From Astrothelium macrocarpum (taxonomy: Eukaryota > Ascomycota > Dothideomycetes > Trypetheliales > Trypetheliaceae): a DNA stretch of 64,000 nucleotides. The stretch is from assembly GCA_021030915.1 (NCBI GenBank), contig JAGEMR010000001.1:558001-622000 (forward strand). The letters run 5' to 3'. The notes under the pieces were generated by a model. It made no database searches. It saw only the letters and a list, made by a program, of their open reading frames with translations, and was not told the DNA's origin. The position numbers and the translations under genes are program-made. Positions 11,136 to 22,287 of the stretch are shown here, in pieces. Position 1 is the first letter of the stretch. Each line of letters begins with the position of its first letter.

Positions 11136-12464
11136 TTTTCAGACAATCTACTGATGAACGCGAAGTGCTACAAAGGTGACAATCGCTCACAGTGGAAGAA
11201 ACAAAGCCTAGTACGATCAGGTGAAAAAGGAGATGAAAATGACGAAAAAGCGAATGGAATGCTGCATTCAATCATGTTGGTCTGATTGAAAATAAATATC
11301 TTGAGATGGAAGGAAGCGGGAGTGGGGATCCGGCGACGAGCTACTGCAGTCGTCCGTAGCTTGGTCTAAGGCCAAGTTGCCGTCGATAGTTGGTGATATA
11401 AATGACTTTCCATTGGAGCTAAGGATGGTCCTGCGACGTCGATATCATCTAATCTGGCATGTTTTGTTTTGATGAACCGTGCCACGAGCTGCATGTAAGT
11501 TCGGTAAAGTGGGCCAAGGCGGGAAGGTGCAGATGGCGGACGTCCGTAATAGTGGGACTGCGGGGCCCGTCTGCGTCAAAATTCCCGAGCCAATGACCTC
11601 ATTCACCACACCTCCAGACCTTCTCCGAAGTCACTGGTCACGACCTTACTTACACATCTCTCAACATGAAGACTTGCTTTCTATTAGTGATTTTACTCCG
11701 ATTATGTACAGTTCCGCAATGCATTGTGCTGCCACTACCATTTCCCTGCTCCATTGAGTGACGACCATGATAACGCCGCAACAGCTACGAATTGAATGAG
11801 CTTCGAGAGAGAAAGAAAAACACTCGCACACACATCGACAATCACAATTCTGCTGCACCGTGAATGAAAAGTCCGACGAGAGTGGTGCCATCAGCACATC
11901 ATGAAGAGAACAGGGGAAAGGGATTCCGTCGCGTTGGAAATAATGCATGCTTCGCGAAATGCGGGAACTGCTGTGTGATAGAGGAAAGAATGAGAAATGT
12001 CTTGTTCGTAGAATCATCGCATCGTGATAAAAACTCGCCTCTGAGACGTCGAAAAGGAAAATGCCATGGTGAAGGACAGAAGGGTGGAGAAAAAGGTGGA
12101 AAAAAGAGACTCGCAGAAAGGATAATTTGGAGCATGACCAAACCGGAAGCCAGTTGAGCTAGCGGTTTTGGATAAGAGGAATGATGATCAGTATCATCAT
12201 TTCTCGAAATTCTGGGGAGAAATTCGACATCAATGTCTTTTCGTCAATGGCTTGGATGTTCGCCAATCCTGCCCTGCTATACCGGCCAATGCTCGCAACC
12301 AGCTCTTGAGAAGAAGTGTGAATTCGATAGCGACCGTCAAACTCAATGCGTTTGACACTGAGCAAAGAGAGAGGGACAAATTGTTATGTTCGTGGACCTG
12401 AGAGATGTGATCGAACGGTTCTGGGCCTGAAAGATTTCTTGTGCGAGTTGATGTCCTTGCAGAC
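11136..12464. other. Intergenic, no gene seen
   Basis: 1.3 kb between the SDR start and the cyclin B stop. It contains purine-rich AGAAAGGAAAA-type stretches. No ORF is supported. Confidence 0.5.
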
Positions 12465-14771
12465 CTAGGACTTGAGCTTCCACGGCAACGATACCGAATC
12501 ACGAGCGCTCGCGCCACTATCACGAGCAACTGGTGGTAACTTGAAGCCCTTGTTGATCTCCTTTTCGACAAAGAGCGAAGCGTACTTGTAGCGCTTGTCC
12601 GTATACTTTTCGAAAACGTATGCATGGTGCTTGTGTGGATTCTCACAGCATTCAAGCATGACGCTAATCAGTTGGCGTAGCTGAGAGTATGTGTAACCCG
12701 AGTAATGCATGTGAGCATAAGACTAAAATTAAAATTAGCTGTATTCAAGAATAAAGTGACTCGAACTTACCCAATCCCCCTTTCGAAGCATCAGACGTGC
12801 AAGGCAATGTGCGCCTGCTGCAGTGAAGCTGGGCGTGCAACCCACGAACCGCTCATCCATGATGGTAATCTCCAGGAAGTATTTGGCTAATGTTCTGGTC
12901 TCCAGATCATAGTCATCAGCTTTACTGATCCGCCGAAGGAAGCTCATAGGCCCCGGCCATCCAAGTTCAAACTGAAGCATGCTGAGCATGAAGCGCTCTG
13001 CTTTCAAAATCTCCTCGGCATTGTACCCATTGTCCACCATGTACACAATCTCCTGGACAGCGGGACAGTTGATCTCTTCGTACTTGGCTGCTACGAAGAT
13101 GGCAGTGGCTCCAACAAGTTGCAATTTTCCCAGCGAGACAACTTTGCAGGACAAGAACCGGTCAACATAGTTGACGGCTAGGAAGAGCGTTTCTGGGAGA
13201 AGTGAAAAGCGATGATGAACTTGAACTAGCCAATCCATAAGGACCGAGCGCATGGACCATTGGATCTCGGCTTGGTTATCCATGTATCGCGGATTTGGGC
13301 GCATACGCTCCTGCATTGATGTCAGTTGATTGATGTCAAGTCATATGGGATCACACTGGTCAACACTCACCTCCAGTGATCTCATGTATTGGAAGATCTC
13401 TTCACCGTATTCGGCAACCATGGACGTATCCCAGGCTTCGTCCTCGATATCGTCCTCAGTTCTCGAGCTCTCAACGACCTCTTTGGCGATGGCAAGGTCT
13501 CGTTCGACACGCGCCGTTACTTTGGGGTTCAACACCATGGTGAAACCGCCAGTCGTATTACCGTCACTTCGTAGCTTCAAAGACCGTGCCGTAGTGTATT
13601 CGTCGTCGTAGTAAGGCTCTCCATCTTCATCCACCCACGCCTCCGAATCCAGGACGGTAGGAAAATGAGATTCGATCACCAGTTCAGCCAGTCGTGCTCG
13701 GTCAAGTTCTGCCGCCTTTGCCTCAATGTCTACAAGATGATTGAGTTGAGCTTGTGTCTGGAGAGACACGGCATTGTACGTATCCAACGGCTTCTGAGAT
13801 TCGACAGCATCGACATACAAAGATCGCACAGGTACTCCCCCATCCTGAGATGACTCTTTTGAACGTGGCTCGATGTTAGAGGAGACAATTGGAGCTTCTT
13901 CTGTCTTTGACAGCGGCTCACTTGTTGCAGTGTCCGTATGGATATCAGTCTTACTCTTTTGTCGACGTGGCGCAAGGCTTTTATGCACAGGAGGAGCCAG
14001 TCCGTGAGCGCTGGTTGCATTCTCCACGGGCTGGGATAACTTTGGAATCTCCACCACATCTTTGAAGACCGTGGTACTCTTCTTGACTGCAGCCTTTTGC
14101 ACATTATCAACGGGTTGAACAGGTCGTGCACTCGACTCAGAAACGGTCGACCTGCGGACAGGCTGCTTCGACTCTTCTGGTATTGTGGTAATACTCTCTG
14201 TGCTTGACTTGGGACCCATGTTGGACAACGGACGTTGAGCTGGTCGCGAGAGCGCAGCTGATTTGTGGGTATCTGGAACCTGAACTACCGAGCTCTTTAC
14301 GACATCTTTTGTGGGCTTGATTGAGAGTATCGCATCATCCTTCACAGGCTGGGCGGGTCTGAGAGTGTTGCTTACATCTGCAAACGCTGTGCGTTTTGCA
14401 GCGACGGCTTTGAGTGCTCCGGCTTGCATTAAGGTGGAGAGGACAGGTGTGGACTTGTTCCGTTGATGGATGGTCTTGTTCGGATTGGCCATCGGGAGAG
14501 CCAAATTTTCGTCGCGCACCTTGAAGGCCTTCAATGGTCGCTGCGGCTGCGAAGTGGCTGTCAGCATTCTGGTTCTGCCCGAGCGAAAAGCTTGTGAAGA
14601 GAATATGGAGAAAGAACAGGCTAGCAAGCTACATCATCTGCTCATGGCTGTGATGCTCTGATGACTCATTCCAGTTCAGGTGAATGGGTTTCATTGCGGT
14701 GCGTGGTGGTAGGTGAAAGCCGCAGAGGATGGCTAAGGTTACTTCTGGCGCGTACGTACCTTGGCATCCAT
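12465..14771 (-). CDS. nimE: G2/mitotic B-type cyclin
   Basis: Exons 14771-14760 (MDAK only), 14546-13371, 13310-12771 and 12722-12465 encode 661 aa. Introns are 213, 60 and 48 nt. It is the regulatory subunit of the mitotic CDK. The disordered N-terminus contains a destruction-box-like RTAFADVSN (about residues 56-64, Phe in place of the usual Leu). The cyclin box starts near RMRPNPRYMDNQAEIQWSMR and carries the signature MRSVLMDWLVQVHHRFSLLP. The second cyclin fold includes AKYFLEITIMDERF and CLARLMLRKGDW, and the last exon completes it with SYAHMHYSGYTYSQL. The 12-nt first exon is inferred from a good GTACGT donor and in-frame junction MDAK|PQRPLK. An alternative start inside exon 2 cannot be excluded. 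Related to Aspergillus NimE and yeast Clb cyclins. Confidence 0.9.
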
Positions 14772-17754
14772 ATTGAACGATTGAGCCTTGAAACTTGGCT
14801 GCTCAGGTACGATTAGCAACGAGTGGAGTGGGAGCACGCGTCAGACCGGTGTAGAATTATGATGTCGCTGAGGTGGTGCTCGAGAAGATAGATTTACCTG
14901 GGAGCCCCTTTTCCGAACAACAACCGGTGGATGAACCCAGAGGATGTTGGGAGCCGCAAACAACTCACGTCTTCCGCGTAAAGGACAGACGGCGAGGCAA
15001 TAATGGGATGGCAGCTAAACTTGCTGGGTAAAGCGATGTCGAGCAGTTTGTTTTGGCCTGAAGAGTGCTCGACTTTTTAGTTCAGTCTGGCCATGTTTAC
15101 CACAGCGACCGGAATAGGCAGTGTCTAAACTACAAGGGTCTGCAACGCACTCGGCCAATCAAAGACCTTCTATCGCTCAACTTTATTCGTGCTGTGTTCT
15201 ACTGCCTTAGCTATCTAACTACATCATGCAAATTTAACAATGCTCTTCGAGCAATCTAGGAAGTTTCAGTTCACATGAATGATTAGAAATTCATCTTCTT
15301 GAACATCGTTATTCGCTGCGAATTGCTGTGGTCGCAAGTACCATGGCCGCAGTGCGTCGGGGTTTTTGCTGCAGCTCCACCGATCCGCCCCTAGTTACGC
15401 CGCGTCGATCGTCGCCTCTTGCGTCACTCTTGCGCGTCCGCGTCTGCTTCAGATCCCTAGAATTTCACCATAGTCGCTCATCTTACCACGCAACATTATT
15501 ATAAGAGCACAAATTTCACCATGGAGCAGCACAAGCTTATCGAGATACGTTCACAATGTTTGGAGCTATTCTGAACTTTGGGTGCAGAGTTGCGACGTTG
15601 ACGCTGTTTGAGGCCATTGTTGACAGCAAAAACCACGCTAAATCACGAAATCACGTGAGAACGAATCGACACCTCCAGCATCATCTCAACGGTCGTCATC
15701 AACTTGGCGCACCCAAAGTCCAGTGCGATTCGTCTTCATTAAGCGGAAAATTATGCCGGCTCATTCCAGATTGCAGACCGACAAGCTGTTGAGACAAGTT
15801 TCGGGCCTATCATCTGCAGCTGCAGGTGGCTCCGCCGCCGCCTTCGCCAAACTTGGCCCGCGAAACCGGGAGACTCCGAGACAGAGTGTGCCCTTTGTGC
15901 CGCGACTGTGCTGAGCCCAGACTTGGGGAAGCTGGTGAGATCGTATCTGCCAGACGCTTCGAAGCCATCAGACTTATGGCTGGCTTCTTTCGCTGTTGGT
16001 AAATTCTGACTAGAGTATCAGCTGCGCTCCTTCGTAGCCCGTCAATTCTGCCGCACGCTTTCTCCGCTTGGCACGGCGGGGCGGCTAGGATATTCTGGGC
16101 CCCATCTGGCTAAGCTACCTGCAAATCTTCAGAAGTAAGAATCCGGAGTTGCTAGGGTTTTGCCATTCGCTGCGCCCGTTGCGCCCGGCCAGCTTGATAA
16201 AAGGGAGTTGGCAGACTAACAAAACGTCGACTCGATCTGATGACTTGAGGAGTACGCTAAATACTGCGAACCGCACCCTCGACGTCACGGTCACAGACAC
16301 CCTCAAAATGCTAGGCAAGTTACGTTGCTCCGCTTGCTATCAATATTGCCACTACCGCTGCAGGCTTAGTTTGGAGGTGGTGGGCACGCGGAGGCATAAG
16401 GTGCACATCGCCCATTAATTGCGACTTAATTCCTCCACTCAATGTGTTCGCAACCCTGGAAGACTAGACTTTTGTGTCGATGAAATGCAGCGCCAAGCTC
16501 GCAATGCGCGCAAGCTCACAGCAAGAAGCTCAGGAATGATCGGCTGCTCATTGAAGGGCTGGATAACGGGGAAAGTGTAGATAGCATGATTGCAACAGTT
16601 TCATCACAAGCGGGCTCTGACCAAACATGAAAGATGCAAAAAGTCGATTGGCTGTCCACTTCGATAGCAAGACCGCGCGATACTTGAAAACTCCCCTGTC
16701 ATGTATGGAACGATGAGTTATGCTTGGGGGGGACGCAATTGGCTGGGCGTATGCGCTCGGGAAGGCTTTCCCCCAAAAGTGGGCATGGAACTCGGTTCCA
16801 TGCGCTGTTTCGCTTTTTTAATTAGCATTCGATGTGCTGGCCGACGCTCGGCTCGAGAGGCATCGCAAGTCTGACTCTGTATACGGAGTGGCAGCTTGCA
16901 AACAACGAGGGAAGGGTCGGATGGAAGCGTGTGCCCGCTCGAGGCTTGACTGCAGCGATTGTCGTGCCGGGCTGGGCGTATTACCGCCGAGTGCATGGAA
17001 TGGACGCCGGATCTTGCTGTAGTAACGTTTTTGAGGTTATGCACATGTGAGGTGCATCGCATTCGCGGCACAAGTCTTTCTCGTCAGCCAGTCCCATCCA
17101 GCGAACGCTCTCCAAACTCCTCACCCCGTCCTGCACCTTGCTCCCAGCCCACTGCCAAACCAGCACCAAGCCCAAGCAGATGTCTGCCTCTTCTGTTTCT
17201 CTGTCGCTCTCGCTGCGGGAGGCGCTTTGTCATTGATCATTTGCTTCTTCTTCTTGCCCTCCATCCACCTTTGTGCTCGAACGCTGTGTCGCCTTCACTG
17301 ACACTCTTGCCGGTGGCTTGCGGGCCCTGCTCAACGCCATCTCTGAATATTGGTGTATATCATTAGGTATGTTTCTACGAATCTACCCTCTCTGGCGACC
17401 CTATTCCATCATTCTCAACGACGACTTCTGCCCTCGTTGCCGAAGATTGGACATCTGTATCAGCAGCTTGCTTTACACCCTTCGGACCGGCCAACTTGCG
17501 ATGACCGCTTGCATGACATCCAGTTGACCGCAACCCTTCATAGCAATCATCGTATCCATCGCCTTCGCTGTGGACTTTTAAGAACTGAGCTGACACTACC
17601 AAGCCAGAACCATTCGAATGACTACTTTGTCGCACCTCTGAACCAAAAGTAACTCGCTCGCTCGAGTTGTTGTCTATCAGGACCCGACAATCACCCAAGG
17701 GCGAGCAACGCTTGACAGTTTAACACCTGTGTTACCCTCTCCTAAATCTTCCTC
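14772..17754. other. Long divergent intergenic region between cyclin B and a Zn2Cys6 gene
   Basis: 3 kb without a supported ORF. The first part is the cyclin B promoter. The last ~700 bp (17.05-17.75 kb) are rich in C and T with many CCA/CTT runs and contain a GGTATGT donor-like site near 17366 and a TTGACAG acceptor-like site near 17716. That is compatible with a long spliced 5' leader for the downstream gene. Nothing else is recognised. Confidence 0.45.
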
Positions 17755-20011
17755 ATGGATGTCTCCAACCTCTTGACGAGCGATTCGTCACGATACAAAC
17801 CCCTAGCGCACCAACCCAATTTCACCTCACACCAATACCCAACCAGAAACACAGTCGCTTCAATTGAACGTGACCAAGTACAGCAAGAAGGCACAAGGAA
17901 TACTACTCCGCACCCACAACCAATCCTGAATTTGGAGGAGCATACGCCTTCACACAACATGTCACCACAAACTGGGCCTTCACCCAAAAACGTCAGCTTC
18001 AAGCTCATTCTCCCGGAAGCTCCGCAACAACTTCATAGACTGCCTATGCGAGTATCGATTTTCCCTCATGATGCGACCGAGTCCATCATTACTACTGTCA
18101 AAAATTTCTATGCTTTACCACAAGGTGTTAGTTTTGAGGATGAGCAAGGAAACACTCTCATTGCTCGTTATGAGAATTTTGCCCCCGATATGACAGTCTA
18201 TGTCCGCGCTGTTAATTACCAGCCGAGTCAATCTCCTACTCACCCTCAACATCCTCAGGGTCCCATCTCACCTGCGAAGCCTCAGCTTGATGCCCCCTTT
18301 GAGATGCGGCCCCCACAGCTGAATACGTCCGTCTCACCCATGAAGCCGGTGGCGCGCTCAAGCCGTCCTCGCAGCACTTCACCTCAGTCTGCTCAGAGTC
18401 GTCACAGCGCATCAGCATTCTCCAATGGCAAAGGAAGACCGCGCAAACAACGCAATCCTGGTAGCTTCATCGAAGGCACCAATGATGAAGACAGCGCTGA
18501 TGGAAGCAATGAATCTGTTACAAGTTCGCGCAAAGGCAAAGCCGATCAACTGGCGAGCGCTGAGATTAGTGTGAATAATATCGTTGAGGGAGGTCGTCGC
18601 CAGCGCGCAAAATTCGAAAGTTCGGTAAGTCGCTATTCGCGCTTGTTATATCATAATACGATCTAATGCACCTTTTTAGGAACTTCCACTTTTTGTTCCA
18701 CCCCAAGTACCCATGACGGGCTCGATCTCCTCAGTCTCCCCCCAGCGCCGGATTGGTAGTCATAATGGGGCATCCCCGTCCCTCTACTCCAATCAGCATA
18801 CGTTTTCTTATAGCCATCCTCTACCATCACCCCAAAGCTACGGACAGGGAGATCATGGTTACTACAGCAATACTAATGCCTTGGCGACGCCGTTTGGAAG
18901 TTCAGGTGGAGCACAACATGGCCATAGGCTACGCGCACGGGGTACAGGCCCGTATCCACCCTCTCGTCAATCAGGCAGCGGTATCTTGCCAACTCCCGAT
19001 CCGACAATCGGTAGTGCCATTTCTGACGAAGATGTGGCTTTGCAATTGATGCGCTTGGGCGATCCATCCAATGTCTCTCATGGTCGCACCTCTACATCAA
19101 CTGTGGACGACGCTTTGAGTGGCAAGGCTGAACTTGCCTCTTCTGATGAAGAAAGTGATGACGGCAGCGATGGCGAACATGATCTCCCGCCCAACCCCTA
19201 CCAATACCCTGCATCCACCGGAAACTTTTCCGAGGGCTCGGTCTCCAGCGGCGAAGAATACGAAGACGGCCGTGATGGCTCGTTCAGAGGCAGCGACGGT
19301 CTCCTCCCAGATGGGTACCCAACCACCCCCATTCCAAAGAAGTCCACCAAACCCAAGAGCACCACCTCCATCACCAAATCCCGCATCCCCTCCATAAGCA
19401 AACCCATCAAAGCCCCCAAACAACGCCCCACATCCACCCACTCCCACAAAGCCAACCGCCCACGCCTCCCCTCCACCGCCTCCGCCACCAAAGCGCCCAT
19501 GTCGCCCGCCTCGCTCCCACCACCATCCCGCAAAACCTCCAACGCCTCCGCCAACACCACCCTCACCTTCCCCTCCTCCTCCCACCACCACCATCACCAC
19601 CACCAACACACCAGCAACCACCCCATCTCCGCCGCGAGCTCCACCGCCGGGACAGCCGACGACGTAGTCACCACCACCACCACCGGCGCGGCAGAAGACG
19701 ACCTCAGCACGAAACCGCGCTGCCAGCGCTGCCGCAAGAGCAAGAAGGGCTGCGATCGCCAGCGGCCCTGCCAGCGCTGCCGCGACGCGGGTATCGGCAT
19801 CGATGGCTGCATCAGCGAGGACGAGGGCAATGGGCGTAAGGGCCGCTACGGTCGCCATATGGGCGTCCCTGTGACCGCGAAGCGCACCGCTAGCGAGATG
19901 ATGGCTGGTGCTGAGGGTGCGGTTGTGGGTGCGATGGGAGGCGCGATGCAGGCGCCTGCTGGGATGATGGCGGCGCCGGCGATGCCGGTGGCGAAGAAGA
20001 GGAAGAAATAG
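17755..20011 (+). CDS. Regulatory protein with C-terminal Zn2Cys6 cluster
   Basis: Exons 17755-18624 and 18680-20011 encode 733 aa. The 55-nt intron is GTAAGT...TTTTAG, phase 0 (FESS|ELPLFV). Residues about 80-160 (VSFKLILPEAPQQLHRLPMR ... YENFAPDMTVYVRAVNY) look like a compact folded domain. The rest is Ser/Pro/Asn-rich and disordered, with a poly-His run near 19588-19612. The cluster CQRCRKSKKGC...CQRCRDAGIGIDGC has the Zn2Cys6 spacing C-x2-C-x6-C-x5-C-x2-C-x9-C. It lies about 80 residues from the C-terminus, whereas most fungal Gal4-type proteins carry it at the N-terminus. It is followed by GRKGRYGRHMGV and a basic KKRKK tail (likely nuclear import). Likely a nuclear DNA-binding regulator; targets unknown. 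A second in-frame ATG at 17959 could be the start. Confidence 0.8.
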
Positions 20012-20927
20012 ATGTGTTGTCGTTGTGCGATGGAAGAGTGTGGTGGGAAGATTTAAGGAGGGTTGGGGGGTTCTGGAAAGGATAGAGGAAGGTGGGAAGT
20101 CGAGTTGATGGCTGAATTGTGGCTTGCGCTCTCCTACGATGTGGCTTGCTGGTTCTGCGAGACTATGCCATGGTAGAGTCGGATTTGGTGTTGTGGGTGT
20201 TTTTTGCTTTTGCTTGCACTGCTCGGCTGATCTTTTCGCGTGTTTAACATCTGATGCACTAGGAGGCTTTTCTTTACTACTGGCGTGTTTGGACGGAGGA
20301 GCGGATTGCTGGAAGCTCTACACATATGACCATGATGATCAGCAGCAACAATCTTCCCCTTTTTTTTGTGTTTTGCATGTCTTTTGCTTTCCTTTATGTC
20401 ACAAATTGCGTGAGTATCTTGCTTTACGACGGAGTTTGACTATTAATGGCTATCTCGTGTTGCAAGAGCTCTTTTACTATGGACACTGATGGTGATGGGG
20501 TGTTGGATACGACGATGGTTGAGACTGTCTCTCATCTCGTGGTCGTATCTCTTCTCTTTGCATGCAGTGTGAATTACAAAGCTGAATGAAAAACAAGTTC
20601 TGTACGAAAGTCCCTTGCGTAAAAGAACGTTGTTTGTGTGAATGAATACTAAAGAGCTTGCTATGTGCAATGGAGACCCATGGAAAGCGTCATGAAGTCA
20701 TGCTTTTGTACAACTCTTGTTAACCGCGACCACCACAAATCATGCAGAACGATCGCAACTCTGACCGCCCATCTCATTCATGAGCTGTAGAGCTTGTACC
20801 AAACCGTGAGCCGAAATGTTTTCTTCCTTATAAGAACACGTAATCCCTGCGTTGACATTTGGCACGGAGGTGATGCTCAATGGGGAGCACCAAGACCATG
20901 CATAACACGGAAAAGTTGAAACCTTGG
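20012..20927. other. Intergenic, likely 3' UTR of the Zn2Cys6 gene
   Basis: 916 bp, T-rich on the plus strand. It may contain a last small exon of the minus-strand membrane-protein gene around 20778-20846. No independent gene is seen. Confidence 0.4.
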
Positions 20928-21338
20928 TCATCTTTGTATCTGTCCTTCACGTACTTGTTGCCAAAAGTCCTCCGATTGCTCATGATTTGCACGGCCAGAC
21001 GGGAGACCATTGGGAAAATGTTGCTTGACCAGTTGAGTATACTTCGTAGCGAAGGCGATCGGAAAGGTCAGGAACCCCCCCAAGGCAATATAGTTAGCAG
21101 AGTCCCATACGCACATGGCAGCGAGAACAAAGCCTCCGGTGGCGAATACAGCGTGGACGATCGATGTCTCTACCAGGCGAGTGCTTGGATCTATATCTCC
21201 TCCAGGAGGGTACCATGGTGGACGCAACATCTTGATAGTGGCTACTGCGCATGTGAACCAGAACTTTCCGACAAACAGAATAAGGACCGCGAGCGTGAAA
21301 TCCAGGAAGAGGTCATCAGGGTCCGTGAAAGTAAACAT
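20928..21338 (-). CDS. Small putative membrane protein, unrecognised
   Basis: Open frame of 136 aa starting MFTFTDPDDLFLDFTLAVLI. Hydrophobic segments are near residues 12-34 (FLDFTLAVLILFVGKFWFTCAVA) and about 58-95 (IVHAVFATGGFVLAAMCVW and NYIALGGFLTFPIAFA), suggesting three membrane spans. The Pro-rich loop LRPPWYPPGGD lies between them. A GTACGT donor at 20954-20953 and an AG at 20848-20847 could splice the last residues to a basic 22-residue tail ending near 20778. The ORF end at 20928 would then lie in an intron. I do not recognise a family, and upstream exons are possible. The gene is transcribed away from the transglutaminase-like gene. Confidence 0.45.
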   Translation of the reverse strand: MFTFTDPDDLFLDFTLAVLILFVGKFWFTCAVATIKMLRPPWYPPGGDIDPSTRLVETSIVHAVFATGGFVLAAMCVWDSANYIALGGFLTFPIAFATKYTQLVKQHFPNGLPSGRANHEQSEDFWQQVREGQIQR

Positions 21339-22287
21339 TTCGGTACTAAGTTGGACGACGTAAGCTCAAGTAATGTGCGTTTGATGAATTGTCTTTGTGA
21401 ACATACAAATTCGTCTAAGAGTGGACTAGATAGAATGAGGAGGAGAACGATGATAATGACGATGATGGGAATGATGAGCGTTTGTGGATTTCAACGAGTA
21501 GTAAAGATGGCTAAGATGTAAGCAATAACTTGGTGCACGAGAGTCTGGGCAAGCTTAAAGACGAAGATGGATGAAGGTGACACAGAGAAAGAAAGAAAGA
21601 GAGAAGAGGAGAAAAACGAAGGACATGAGAGCAAAGTATCTCTGTCGTGCCTGTCGATTTGCTTTAAGGCGCTTACTATCATTATGGTGCATGGCCGCAA
21701 CGAAGCAAGCACGACCCATATAGAAGGAAGCATTTGAATTTGTACTCAACAAGGAAGATCGACTTTACAAAGACAAGCGTGGAAGAAAGTGCCGTCTTGC
21801 ATACGCGAGAGCTCGCCATTTAGTGAGTACGTGTCCGTTGTAGGTTCGAAGAAAATCAGGATCATGGCTATTAGACATTCGCAAAGTGACTTTAAGCAAT
21901 ATCTTGAAGATTGAGCCAGGGAGAAAATAAAACGCTGATATCATTAAGATGAACGTACTGAGCTCACATATAACGTCTGAGTTAGACGGCATCCTGAGCT
22001 GCCATTGCTACTGGACCCTATTGGTGTTACCATCTTATTGGCAATGGATCAATGGAAATTAATGACTCTGTTACTGCTGATGAGTTGATATTGAAAATCT
22101 ATCAAAGTTGTGTTACAATTGACTTTGTCAAAGGATTGAGGCTTAGCATTTACAGCCAACTCCACAGACCCAACCAGGAGGCGTGACGTCTGTCCTCAGC
22201 CTTTAGGCCATTGTTGAATTATTGTTCACTTCTTATTTTCTTCTCTCTAACCGCTCGCCTTCTCATTCACTTGAACAATTAGTCGTC
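21339..22287. other. Intergenic promoter region between divergent genes
   Basis: 949 bp. A GAAAGAAAGAGAGAAGAGGAGAAA purine run lies near 21586-21614. An in-frame upstream ATG at 22222 precedes the favoured start at 22288. No other gene is supported. Confidence 0.45.

Noticed and set aside
18873..19858. Long minus frame (19097-19858) opposite the Zn2Cys6 gene
   Set aside because: Gly/Val-rich translation of the antisense of Pro/Ser/Thr-rich coding; no motif.
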